Part shown: piece after piece, positions 44,414 through 57,829 of the stretch
Layout: each line of letters starts with the position of its first letter
How positions within the stretch are numbered: the stretch's first letter is position 1
NCBI RefSeq assembly: GCF_014489475.1
Contig: NZ_CP060820.1
Location: 1,566,001-1,630,000, forward strand
Length of the DNA: 64,000 bases
Direction: 5' to 3'
Source: Lysobacter terrestris
GTDB lineage: Bacteria; Pseudomonadota; Gammaproteobacteria; Xanthomonadales; Xanthomonadaceae
Made by a program: the position numbers and the translations under genes
Notes under the pieces: generated by a model
What the model saw: the letters and a program-made list of their open reading frames with translations, nothing else
Database searches by the model: none
Told to the model about the DNA's origin: nothing

Positions 44414-44452
44414 ATCAGCCGCGGCGCCGTCGAAGCCGCGCGCGCGGCTGAT
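44414..44452. terminator. Hairpin between convergent M64 and gltD genes
   Basis: ATCAGCCGCG (44414-44423) pairs perfectly with CGCGGCTGAT (44443-44452) over a 19-base loop, two bases after the peptidase stop. It can serve both strands; GAGCTGAAAAGCG follows near the gltD stop. Confidence 0.6.
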
Positions 44453-44473
44453 GGCAGTGAATCGCGGCGCTTT

Positions 44474-50493
<6,020 letters not shown>

Positions 50494-51109
50494 GGCGTTC
50501 CTCGGTGATTCCGTGAAGCGGGTGGCGGACGACGCGAAGCGCAGGCGTGCAGCGATGGAGCGGATGTCCCTGTCGGTGGTGCGGTACGGCGTTCCTCGAA
50601 TGGCGCGGACGGCAGGCCGCGGTTCGCTTGCGCGGTCCGTCCGGCCTGACTCCCTGGATGACCCGAATAGAGCATGTTTTGTGCGCCGCGGCAAATTAGT
50701 TTTTGCGCGGATAAGTGGTTGAAATTGAAACTGTTTCTAGAGTTCTGGCTCGGGTTCTTCTTCGCCGCGTTCGCACAGCGCGAGGCCTCCCTCGCCCCGC
50801 TTGCGGGGTGAAGGCGGGCGCTTGTGCGCCACTGGCGCACGCCCGACTGAACGCCCTTGCGCTACGTGCAAGGGCCGGGGGCAGAGCGAGGGACAGCGTT
50901 GCGCAGCAACGCAGGGTGAGGGGGCGTGCGCGGGGCGAAGAGCGCCCTTCATCCGCCCTTCCCTCAACGGGCTGTCGCCCGTTTCGACCTTCTCCCCGCT
51001 ATCGCGGGGAGAAGGGCAAGGCGATGCTCCGGATCAACGCAACTCGCGTCTCAGGAACTGAAACCCCCGCGCGCTAAACTCCGCGCCTCGCTTTTTCCGA
51101 ATCGTTCCC
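50494..51109. other. Long divergent intergenic region (gltB / Tet-type efflux gene)
   Basis: These 616 bases hold no gene. The gltB side contains an AT-rich stretch (about 50665-50745) with an 11-bp palindrome GAAACTGTTTC at 50727-50737, the likely gltB promoter area. The middle is a composite hairpin repeat (50790-51015). The last 90 bases lead into the efflux gene. Confidence 0.55.
50790..51015. repeat. Composite hairpin repeat, copy B (about 226 bp)
   Basis: This copy matches 19582-19788 closely: the same CCCCGCTTGCGGGG opening, GGCGCTTGTGCGCCACT block, GGTGAGGGGGCG block and CTTCTCCCCGC...GCGGGGAGAAGG close. It differs mainly by about 20 extra bases that carry their own hairpin, AACGGGC (50966-50972) with GCCCGTT (50977-50983). 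Confidence 0.8.
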
Positions 51110-52354
51110 GTGACCGAACCGAACCACGGCGCGCGCAAGGCCGCGCTGATCTTCATCTTCGTCACCGTCCTGATCGACATCCTCGCGTTCGGGCTGATCA
51201 TTCCGGTGCTGCCGCTGCTGGTGAAGCAGTTCGCCGGCGGCAGCACGATCAGCGCCGCGCACTGGATCGGCGTGTTCGGGGTGCTGTTCTCGGCGATCCA
51301 GTTCGTATTCGCGCCGGTGCAGGGCGCGCTGTCGGACCGCTACGGCCGCCGTCCGGTGATCCTGCTGTCGTGCTTCGGCCTGGGCGTCGACTTCATCTTC
51401 ATGGCGCTGGCCAATTCGATGCCGTGGCTGCTGGTGGGGCGGGTAATCTCGGCGGTGTTCTCCGCCAGCTTCACCACCGCGAACGCCTACATCGCCGACA
51501 TCACCGCGCCGGAAAAGCGCGCGCAGGCGTTCGGCATGCTCGGCGCCGCGTTCGGCCTGGGCTTCATCGTCGGCCCGGTGCTGGGCGGCTGGCTGAGCGT
51601 GATCGACCTGCGCTTCCCGTTCTGGGGCGCGGCGATCCTGGCGCTGTGCAACTTCATCTACGGCTGGTTCGTGCTGCCCGAGTCGCACCCGCGCGAGCAC
51701 CGCTCGCCGACGTTCGACTGGCGCCACGCCAATCCGCTGGGCTCGCTCAAGCTGCTGCGCAGCTACCCGCAGATCTGGGGCCTGGCGGCGGTGGTGTTCC
51801 TGCTCAACCTCGCCCACTTCGTCTATCCGAACATCTTCGTGCTGTTCGCCGACTACCGTTACCACTGGGGCCCGGAAGCGGTCGGCAGCGTGCTCGCGAT
51901 CGTCGGCGTGTGCGGGGTGATCGTGCAGGCGGTGCTGGTCAGGCACGCGGTCGCGGCGTGGGGCGAGCGGCGCACGCTGATGGTCGGCCTGTGCGCCGGC
52001 ATCGTCGGCTTCACCATCTACGGCTGGGCGCCGACGGGAATGCTGTTCCTGGTCGGCATTCCGGTCATGGCGTTCTGGGGCTTCTCGATGCCGGCGACGC
52101 AGGCGCTGGTGACCAAGCAGGTCGACCGCAGCGTGCAGGGCCGCGTGCAGGGCGCGCTGAGCAGCCTGATGAGCCTGGCGGGCATCCTCGCGCCGCAGTT
52201 CTACACCGGCATCTTTGCCTGGTTCATCGGCGACCATGCGCCGGCGCAGCAGCCGGGCGCGCCGTTCTGGGCCGCGGGCCTGCTGCTGGTGGTGGCGCTG
52301 GGCATGGCGTGGCGCTTCGCGCGCGCGCCGCAGGCGGTGCCGCAGCCGGCGTAA
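51110..52354 (+). CDS. TCR/Tet-family MFS drug-efflux transporter
   Basis: This 414-residue protein has 12 membrane helices and the TetA-type signature: LIDILAFGLIIPVLPLL in helix 1, the loop motif GALSDRYGRRPVIL, TTANAYIADITAP, and GFIVGPVLGGWL in helix 5. It is a proton-driven exporter; the drug range is unknown and homology to TetA does not by itself mean tetracycline resistance. The start is GTG at 51110 with a poor ribosome site. It converges on the barstar gene. Confidence 0.9.
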   Translation: MTEPNHGARKAALIFIFVTVLIDILAFGLIIPVLPLLVKQFAGGSTISAAHWIGVFGVLFSAIQFVFAPVQGALSDRYGRRPVILLSCFGLGVDFIFMALANSMPWLLVGRVISAVFSASFTTANAYIADITAPEKRAQAFGMLGAAFGLGFIVGPVLGGWLSVIDLRFPFWGAAILALCNFIYGWFVLPESHPREHRSPTFDWRHANPLGSLKLLRSYPQIWGLAAVVFLLNLAHFVYPNIFVLFADYRYHWGPEAVGSVLAIVGVCGVIVQAVLVRHAVAAWGERRTLMVGLCAGIVGFTIYGWAPTGMLFLVGIPVMAFWGFSMPATQALVTKQVDRSVQGRVQGALSSLMSLAGILAPQFYTGIFAWFIGDHAPAQQPGAPFWAAGLLLVVALGMAWRFARAPQAVPQPA

Positions 52355-52367
52355 ACGCTGTGCGCGC

Positions 52368-52805
52368 TTAGAACGCCAGCTTGTCGAGCTGGTCCTGCGG
52401 CAGCGGCATCAGCGCCCAGAACGGTACGCCGCGGTCGCCCCATTCGGCGGCCGCCTCGTTGAGGATGTCGAGCAGGGTGGCGAAGTTCTCGTCGTCGGCC
52501 TGGCGCCACGCGTCGCCGTGTTCCAGCAGCAGCACGTAGCCCTCGGCGCGCATCCACGACAGGTCGCCGAGGCAGTCGGCCAGGGCGTCCAGGTTGCGCC
52601 CGAACCAGGCCGGGAACTCCAGCGCGGCGGCGAAGCGCGCCAGCATGTCGTCCTTGCCGCGAACGCCGCCCAGGTCGATCTGGGTGACCATGAAGTCGAG
52701 TGCGCGCGCGGCGGCGGCGAGCGCGGCGGTTTCGCGCGCATCGACGAAGTAGGCACCGCCCTGGGCGGGATCGGCCAGTACCTCGCGGACGTCAACCGCC
52801 ATCAT
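52368..52805 (-). CDS. Barstar-family ribonuclease inhibitor
   Basis: This 145-residue protein contains the barstar domain (about 38-140): QIDLGGVRGKDDMLARFAAALEFP, then the recognition helix AWFGRNLDALADCLGDLSWM that in barstar plugs the barnase active site. An N-terminal extension of about 35 residues precedes it. Its start overlaps the stop of the upstream barnase-like gene, so the inhibitor is made with its cognate enzyme. It stays in the cytoplasm. Confidence 0.92.
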   Translation of the reverse strand: MMAVDVREVLADPAQGGAYFVDARETAALAAAARALDFMVTQIDLGGVRGKDDMLARFAAALEFPAWFGRNLDALADCLGDLSWMRAEGYVLLLEHGDAWRQADDENFATLLDILNEAAAEWGDRGVPFWALMPLPQDQLDKLAF

Positions 52806-53257
52806 GGCGCCACCTCGAACCGCTGGAAGCTGCGGTAGTGATCATCCGTGTACCAGTACTCGCGGGGCGGCTGGCCGCCGGTGATGATGCGGCGTGCGCC
52901 GCGATCGCGTGAGCCGGGCGTCTCCACCGTGAACTCGCGGTAATAGCCGCGCGGCTGCGCGGGCAGGCGGCGTTCCCGGTTCTGGAACACGCCGCCGTCC
53001 TGGCGGTATTCGTACGGACCGCCGCGGGCGATGCGCGCGAGGACCGCATGCGCCTCGGTCGGCAGGAAGGCCGGATAACCCGCGGCCGGTGCGTCCGCGC
53101 GGGTCGCTGGCGGCGCCGGCACGGCCTGCGGGGTCGCGACCGGGGCGCTGGCAGGCGCACCGGCGCTGCTGACGGGTGCGGACGCGTGCGGTTGCAGCCA
53201 TAGCCACAGGCCGAGCGCGAGAAGGGCGGCAACGATGATCCAGCTTGAACGACGCAT
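52802..53257 (-). CDS. Exported barnase/RNase Sa-like guanyl-specific ribonuclease
   Basis: This 151-residue protein has an N-terminal hydrophobic segment (about 6-20, signal peptide or anchor), an Ala/Pro linker of about 35 residues and a microbial RNase domain (about 62-150). Catalytic residues align with RNase Sa: Glu108 in YYREFTVETPG, the Arg pair in RGARRIITGG and His140 in YTDDHYRSF. It cuts single-stranded RNA after G. The enzyme acts outside the cytoplasm, with barstar protecting the cell. Whether it serves nutrition or competition is unknown. Confidence 0.92.
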   Translation of the reverse strand: MRRSSWIIVAALLALGLWLWLQPHASAPVSSAGAPASAPVATPQAVPAPPATRADAPAAGYPAFLPTEAHAVLARIARGGPYEYRQDGGVFQNRERRLPAQPRGYYREFTVETPGSRDRGARRIITGGQPPREYWYTDDHYRSFQRFEVAP

Positions 53258-53363
53258 GCACCTGCATCATGCAAGGGTGATGCCAGCCGTCGGAATCGCC
53301 GGAAATGCCGTGGAAACACCGTGGAATCGGGCGTCCCGCGCACGCGGGCGAGCCGGCTACGGC

Positions 53364-53401
53364 GGCGATGGAGCCGGGGCGGCAGCTTCGGCCCCATCGC
53401 C
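53364..53401. terminator. Hairpin downstream of the I78-type lipoprotein gene
   Basis: GGCGATGG (53364-53371) pairs with CCATCGCC (53394-53401) around a GC-rich interior, 23 bp after the minus-strand stop at 53425. No T-run follows. The rest of the 53258-53424 gap shows nothing notable. Confidence 0.45.
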
Positions 53402-53424
53402 GGCGCGGACTTGGACGCTGCGCG

Positions 53425-53805
53425 TCACCCGCAACGGACGTTGGTGACGGTGTTGCCGGCGTCGACGTCGAGGTTGAGGCGGTTGCCGTTGAACTCCATG
53501 GTCACCGCCTGGCCCGGCTTGAGCGTGCGTGCGGTTTCGGCGCCGGCGGCCAGCCGCGCCTGGTCGATGACGTCGGGCGATGCCATCTGCCCCACGACGC
53601 TGCGCGCGGCGTCGGCATTGCAGCCGCCCACGGTGCTGTTGGTGGTCGTGGTGTCCGCGGCGCCCGTGGTGGTTGTATCGGTCGCGGCGGTCTGCGCGTC
53701 CGCGGCCATGGTGGCCTCCGCCGAGGCGCTGGACTCGCCGGTGCTGGCGCAGGCCGACAGCAGCACCAGCAATGCGGCGGCGAGGGGAAGGGTGGGACGG
53801 AACAT
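53425..53805 (-). CDS. I78-family peptidase-inhibitor-like lipoprotein
   Basis: This 126-residue protein has a lipobox LLSAC (Cys19), a Thr/Ser/Ala-rich linker and a C-terminal I78-type domain (about 58-126): GGCNADAARSVVGQM, ARTLKPGQAVTMEFNGNRL and a closing NVRCG. Both cysteines expected to pair are present. I78 members are elastase-type serine protease inhibitors related to the potato inhibitor I fold. AGGAG precedes the start. It is likely a membrane-anchored periplasmic inhibitor. Confidence 0.87.
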   Translation of the reverse strand: MFRPTLPLAAALLVLLSACASTGESSASAEATMAADAQTAATDTTTTGAADTTTTNSTVGGCNADAARSVVGQMASPDVIDQARLAAGAETARTLKPGQAVTMEFNGNRLNLDVDAGNTVTNVRCG

Positions 53806-53963
53806 GCGCGACTCCTGGGGGACGGAGCCGCGAGTGTGGCAGCGCGTTCGTTTGCCACGGGTCAACGCGCGACTCCGGCGCGCGCTGCGCGCAGCGCGGC
53901 AATACGACGCGGCCGCCGTGCGCGATGAACAGGCGTGACGCGCGTTCGACGCCTGTACGCGCC

Positions 53964-55145
53964 TCAGCGCGCCGCGGTCGTCGTCGCTGTCGCGGCGCGC
54001 TCCTGCCGTTCGAACTCGCGCATGGCCAGCGGCGTGAGCGCGACGGTGTAGCGCTTCGCATCGGCGCGGGTCAGGTGCGACCACTCGGGCAGCTCGTAGC
54101 CCTGCAGCTGCGGGTAATCCTCGAAGTGGATGCCGGGCAGGCCGGTGCGTTGCAGCAACACGTCCCAGGTCGCGGCACGCGGCAGCACCTTTCGTTCGAA
54201 GGCGTAGTACGCGCCGGTGCTGGGCGGGCGCACGAACACCACGCGCACGCCGCGCGCGCGCAGCGTCGCCACCGCCTTCGTCGCGCGATCGATCTGGGTG
54301 GCGACCACCTTCTGCAGCTTGGCCGGCGTGTCCAACATCGGCGGCGGCGGGCCCTGCAGGCGGTGCAGCCAGACGCGGCGCGTCAGCGCGCGATAGTCCG
54401 GATCGGTTTCGACCTTGCCCCAGATGTGCGTGTCGCGGTCGGGCCCCATCTCCATGAGCTTGCGCACCGGCATGTCCTGGCGCAGGCCCGGCCGCAACGG
54501 CCAGTCCTGGCGCAGCAACACCGTCGGCAACGCGAAGTCGGGGTCGTAGAAGGCGAAGTAGGGCTCGAGCAGGCGCTTGGACAACCAGTGGCCGCTGCGC
54601 TGCGACGGTCCCTGCCGGTGGTAGTGGGCGATCGCCTCGCCGCGGTAGGCGAAGCCGCTGAAGAACAGCTCCGGGGCCACGCCGACCAGCAGGCGCCCGG
54701 TGAAGTTCGGATCGGCGGCGAGATCCTCCAGCACCGGCACCGGCGAGGTGCCTTCGAGCGCGAGCTGGATCGGCCGCTCGCCGGCGATCGCCTGCCACTG
54801 CGCCAGCTGCACGTCGAACAGCACGCGCGAGGAGCCGACCAGCACGGTGCCGCCGCCTTCGCCCGCGTCGATGCGGCGGCGCTGCTCGGCCCAGGCGCCG
54901 TTGCTGTTGCGGTAGCCGGGCGTGGCGCCGAAGTCGCGCCAGTAGCCTTCCCACGCCGCCAGCAACAGCAGGAACACGGCGAAGGCACCGAACACGATCC
55001 GCCGCCACGGCTGCGGCGGGATGTCGCGTTCGGGCACCGGCTGGGCGACGCCGGGGCGGTCCGAAGCGGTGAGGCGGACGAAGCCCGGGCGCTCGAAGCG
55101 TTCGCGGGCGAGGGATTCGCGCGGGGCGGTGCCGTCGGGGACCAT
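53964..55145 (-). CDS. SGNH/DltD-AlgJ-like membrane-anchored partner of an MBOAT acyltransferase
   Basis: This 393-residue protein has a cytoplasmic N-terminus of about 48 residues, one membrane helix (about 50-65) and a periplasmic domain with an SGNH-like first block VLVGSSRVLFD (Ser105/106), RVVFVRPPSTGAYY and a C-terminal HLTRADAKRYT that could supply the catalytic His. Such proteins act with MBOAT proteins in O-acetylation of exported polysaccharides. It lies 13 bp after the MBOAT gene. ATG at 55184 is an alternative start. The acceptor glycan is unknown. Confidence 0.82.
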   Translation of the reverse strand: MVPDGTAPRESLARERFERPGFVRLTASDRPGVAQPVPERDIPPQPWRRIVFGAFAVFLLLLAAWEGYWRDFGATPGYRNSNGAWAEQRRRIDAGEGGGTVLVGSSRVLFDVQLAQWQAIAGERPIQLALEGTSPVPVLEDLAADPNFTGRLLVGVAPELFFSGFAYRGEAIAHYHRQGPSQRSGHWLSKRLLEPYFAFYDPDFALPTVLLRQDWPLRPGLRQDMPVRKLMEMGPDRDTHIWGKVETDPDYRALTRRVWLHRLQGPPPPMLDTPAKLQKVVATQIDRATKAVATLRARGVRVVFVRPPSTGAYYAFERKVLPRAATWDVLLQRTGLPGIHFEDYPQLQGYELPEWSHLTRADAKRYTVALTPLAMREFERQERAATATTTAAR

Positions 55146-55158
55146 CGTGGCGCCTGCG

Positions 55159-56577
55159 TCAGAACTGGAAATAGATGAAGGCATTGCCCGAACCCTGCGT
55201 CGCGGCGACGGCGAACGCCATCACGCCCATGCACGCCGCCAACGGCACGGGATGCCGCTGCGCCAGCATCGCCTCCAGCGTGCGGCGTCGCATCAGCCAG
55301 TGCGCAATGACTATTCCGGTCACGATCAATGCGACCGTGGTCAGCTGCGCGGTGTGCAGGATCGGCGCCGCGCCGGGGTTGCCGCCGAACATGCCGCGCA
55401 GCACCGTCCACGCCTGGCCGAAGCCTTCCGCGCGGAAGAACACCCAGGTGATGTTGACCAGCGCATAGGTGAGCAGGCCGAGTCCGAACACCGCGAGCGG
55501 CCCCGGCGCGTAGCCGGCGAAGCGCGTGCGCAGCGCGCGTTCGACCGCCAGGTACAGGCCGTGCAGCCCGCCCCAGACCACGAAGGTCCAGCTCGCGCCG
55601 TGCCACAGCCCGCCCAGCAGCATCGTCGCCAGCAGCGCGAAGTAGGTGCGCGCGGCGCCGTGGCGGTTGCCGCCCAGCGGGATGTACAGGTAATCGCGCA
55701 GCCACGCCGACAGGGTGATGTGCCAGCGCCGCCAGAAGTCGGAGAAGCCCACCGCTGCGTACGGGAAGCGGAAGTTGTCCGGCATCGCGAAGCCCAGGCA
55801 CATCGCCGCGCCGATCGCGGTGGTCGAGTAGCCGGCGAAGTCGCAGAAGATCTGTCCGCTGAAGGCCAGCGTGCCCATCCACGCGTCGAGCGCGCCCGGC
55901 GCGCCGGCCATCGGCGAATACACGTCTTCGGCCGCGGGGCCGAGGAAGCCGTCGGCGAGCACCACCTTCTGGAACAGGCCCAGCGTCATCAGCGCGAGGC
56001 CGAAGTACAGCTGCTCGCCGCTCGCGCGCCGCGGTTGCGCGAACTGCGGCACCAGCTCGGTCGGACGCATGATCGGTCCGGCGACCAGGTGCGGGAAGAA
56101 GGTCACGAACAGTGCGTAGTCGAGGGCATTGTTCGCCGGCTTGGCGCGGCGCAGGTAGATGTCGAGCGTGTAGGACAGCGTGGCGAAGGTGTAGAAGGAG
56201 ATGCCGACCGGCAGCACGATGTCGAGCTTGGGCGGCTGCCAGGCCACGCCCAGCGAGGCCAGCAACGCGGCGAAGTTGGCGGTCAGGAAGCCGCCGTACT
56301 TGAAGTAGCCGAGCATGCCGAGGTTGACCACCACCGACAGCAGCATCCACGCGTGGCGCGAGGCCGGCTTCTGCGCATTCACCAGCTTCTTCGCCGCCCA
56401 CCAGTCGACCACCGTGGACACCCACAGCAGCACGACGAACGGCGGGTTCCAGGCGGCGTAGAACAGGTAGCTCGCGATGAGCAGGTTGATTTTTTTCGTG
56501 GTCCAGCCCAGCGGCAGGCGGTGCAGCACCAGCACGCAGGCGAAGAACACCACGAAGGTCAGCGAGTTGAAGACCAT
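55159..56577 (-). CDS. MBOAT-family membrane-bound O-acyltransferase (AlgI/DltB-like)
   Basis: This 472-residue integral membrane protein follows the AlgI/DltB pattern: NSLTFVVFFACVLVLH at the start, LLIASYLFYAAWNP, PVGISFYTFATLSYTLDIYL, FFPHLVAGPIMRP, FWRRWHITLSAWLRDYLYIP and GGLWHGASWTFVVWGGLHG with the catalytic His in WHG. It moves acyl groups across the inner membrane to a periplasmic acceptor. With the SGNH protein behind it, it forms a two-gene glycan O-acylation unit. The frame is open upstream; MVFNSLTF fits the family. Confidence 0.94.
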   Translation of the reverse strand: MVFNSLTFVVFFACVLVLHRLPLGWTTKKINLLIASYLFYAAWNPPFVVLLWVSTVVDWWAAKKLVNAQKPASRHAWMLLSVVVNLGMLGYFKYGGFLTANFAALLASLGVAWQPPKLDIVLPVGISFYTFATLSYTLDIYLRRAKPANNALDYALFVTFFPHLVAGPIMRPTELVPQFAQPRRASGEQLYFGLALMTLGLFQKVVLADGFLGPAAEDVYSPMAGAPGALDAWMGTLAFSGQIFCDFAGYSTTAIGAAMCLGFAMPDNFRFPYAAVGFSDFWRRWHITLSAWLRDYLYIPLGGNRHGAARTYFALLATMLLGGLWHGASWTFVVWGGLHGLYLAVERALRTRFAGYAPGPLAVFGLGLLTYALVNITWVFFRAEGFGQAWTVLRGMFGGNPGAAPILHTAQLTTVALIVTGIVIAHWLMRRRTLEAMLAQRHPVPLAACMGVMAFAVAATQGSGNAFIYFQF

Positions 56578-56953
56578 GTGGAGCGCGTTCCGGCGGCCGC
56601 GAATGCCGCCCATGAGAAAACAAACGCCGATCGCACCGTGCGGACGGACAGCCCCGGCGCACCCCCGCACGGGGGATTGATCGCGTCCATGCGGCAGCGC
56701 CGCAGGCAGGAGCGCGACATGGCGCACGCGGTCACCTTCAGCGTCCCCGCGCGCGCTGGGGCCGAGACATCGAGTTCGTGGTGAAGCGCGACGGCGCGCG
56801 TTTCGGCACGCTGCTGGTCTCGAAAGGCGCGGTGGAATGGCGCCCGAGCACCAAGGTCTACCGCAGTCGGCTGCGCTGGGAGCGTTTCGACCCGCTGATG
56901 CGCGAGAGCGGGCGCAGGGTGTAGCGTGCGGGGCCCTGCCCGGGCCCACGACC
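56578..56953. other. Intergenic region containing a frameshifted small gene
   Basis: The 376 bases between the MBOAT and DUF938 genes contain one disrupted small reading frame (56719-56924) and otherwise nothing I recognise. The MBOAT promoter should lie at its left end. Confidence 0.5.
56719..56924 (+). pseudogene. Frameshifted small gene, cytoplasmic protein of about 67 residues
   Basis: ATG at 56719 with GGAG upstream opens MAHAVTFSVPAR. At the alternating GC tract near 56749-56756 the frame shifts, and the other frame continues as DIEFVVKRDGARFGTLLV and ends ESGRRV at the TAG 56922-56924. Removing one GC pair would join the two halves as SVPARWGRDIEFVV. The joined protein resembles small xanthomonad proteins of the DIEFxVxRDGxxFGTLxVSxG type, as I recall them. 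It may be a true pseudogene, a slippage-prone gene or a sequencing error. Confidence 0.65.
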
Positions 56954-57547
56954 GTGACCGCGAAACCCTACGCCCCCGCCTGCGAACGCAACCGCGATCC
57001 GATCCTCGCCGTGCTGCGCGAACACTTTGCATCGCGCCGGCGCGTGCTGGAGATCGGCAGCGGCACCGGCCAGCACGCCGTGCATTTCGCCGCGGCGATG
57101 CCATGGCTGGCCTGGCAGTGCTCCGACGTCGCGGAGAACCTCGCCGGCATCCGCGCCTGGCTGGACGAGGCCGGCCTGGCGAACACGCCGGCGCCGCTCG
57201 TGCTCGACGTGCGCGATGCGTGGCCACCGGCAACGTTCGATGCGGTGTTCAGCGCCAACGCCTTGCACATCATGGGCTGGGCCGAAGTCGAAGCGTTTTT
57301 CGCCGGGGTCGATCGCGTGCTCACACGCAGCGACGGCGTGCTGGCGGTGTACGGCCCGTTCAACTACGGCGGCGAGTACAGCAGCGACAGCAACCGCGAC
57401 TTCGATGCGTGGCTGCAGGCGCGCGATCCGCGCTCGGCCATCCGCGACTTCGAGGCGGTGGACGTGCTGGCGCGCAACATCGGCCTGGCGCTGGTCGCCG
57501 ACGTGGCGATGCCGGCGAACAACCGCACGCTGGTGTGGCGGCGTTGA
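56954..57547 (+). CDS. DUF938 SAM-dependent methyltransferase-like protein
   Basis: This 197-residue protein begins KPYAPACERNRDPILAVLREHF, typical of DUF938, with SAM-binding motif VLEIGSGTGQHAVHFA, the QCSD acidic position, NALHIMGW and VYGPFNYGGEYSSDSNRDFD. The family is predicted to methylate an unknown small molecule. The start is GTG at 56954. It is followed by a dispersed repeat and a terminator. Confidence 0.9.
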   Translation: MTAKPYAPACERNRDPILAVLREHFASRRRVLEIGSGTGQHAVHFAAAMPWLAWQCSDVAENLAGIRAWLDEAGLANTPAPLVLDVRDAWPPATFDAVFSANALHIMGWAEVEAFFAGVDRVLTRSDGVLAVYGPFNYGGEYSSDSNRDFDAWLQARDPRSAIRDFEAVDVLARNIGLALVADVAMPANNRTLVWRR

Positions 57548-57565
57548 GCCGTTGAGCTGTCCGAT

Positions 57566-57745
57566 CTCCCTCTCCCCGTCGCCTGCGACGGGGAGAGGGT
57601 GCCGAAGGCGGGTGAGGGGGCGAGCGCAGCGAGCTGCTTCTGCCTTTGGCTCTGACTCAAAGCACGGCGTAAGTAACAGCAGCTCGCAGTGCTCGCCGCC
57701 CCTCATCTGCCCTTCGGGCATCTTCTCCCCGCAGGCGGGGAGAAG
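57566..57745. repeat. Dispersed repeat, copy C: long imperfect inverted repeat
   Basis: The left arm holds a CTCTCCCCGTCG/CGACGGGGAGAG hairpin, then GTGCCGAAGGCGGGTGAGGG. The right arm is its near reverse complement: CCCTCATCTGCCCTTCGGGC, then a CTTCTCCCCGC/GCGGGGAGAAG hairpin. The whole can fold as one cruciform around an unrelated centre of about 70 bases. End blocks match those of copies A and B; the centre does not. Confidence 0.75.
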
Positions 57746-57784
57746 CGTTCGTCCTGATGGAGCATCAAAGAGGACAAAGAAAAA

Positions 57785-57806
57785 GCCCCGCCGAAGCGGG
57801 GCTTTT
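57785..57806. terminator. Intrinsic terminator of the indolepyruvate oxidoreductase gene
   Basis: AAAA-GCCCCGC (57785-57791), loop CGAA, GCGGGGC (57796-57802) and TTTT form a textbook bidirectional terminator 24 bp after the minus-strand stop at 57830. Confidence 0.9.
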
Positions 57807-57829
57807 CTCAAATCGGTACATGCCGTGGA

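Noticed and set aside
56719-56924. Programmed ribosomal frameshift
   Set aside because: There is no slippery heptamer followed by a stable downstream structure; a dinucleotide-tract change is the simpler explanation.
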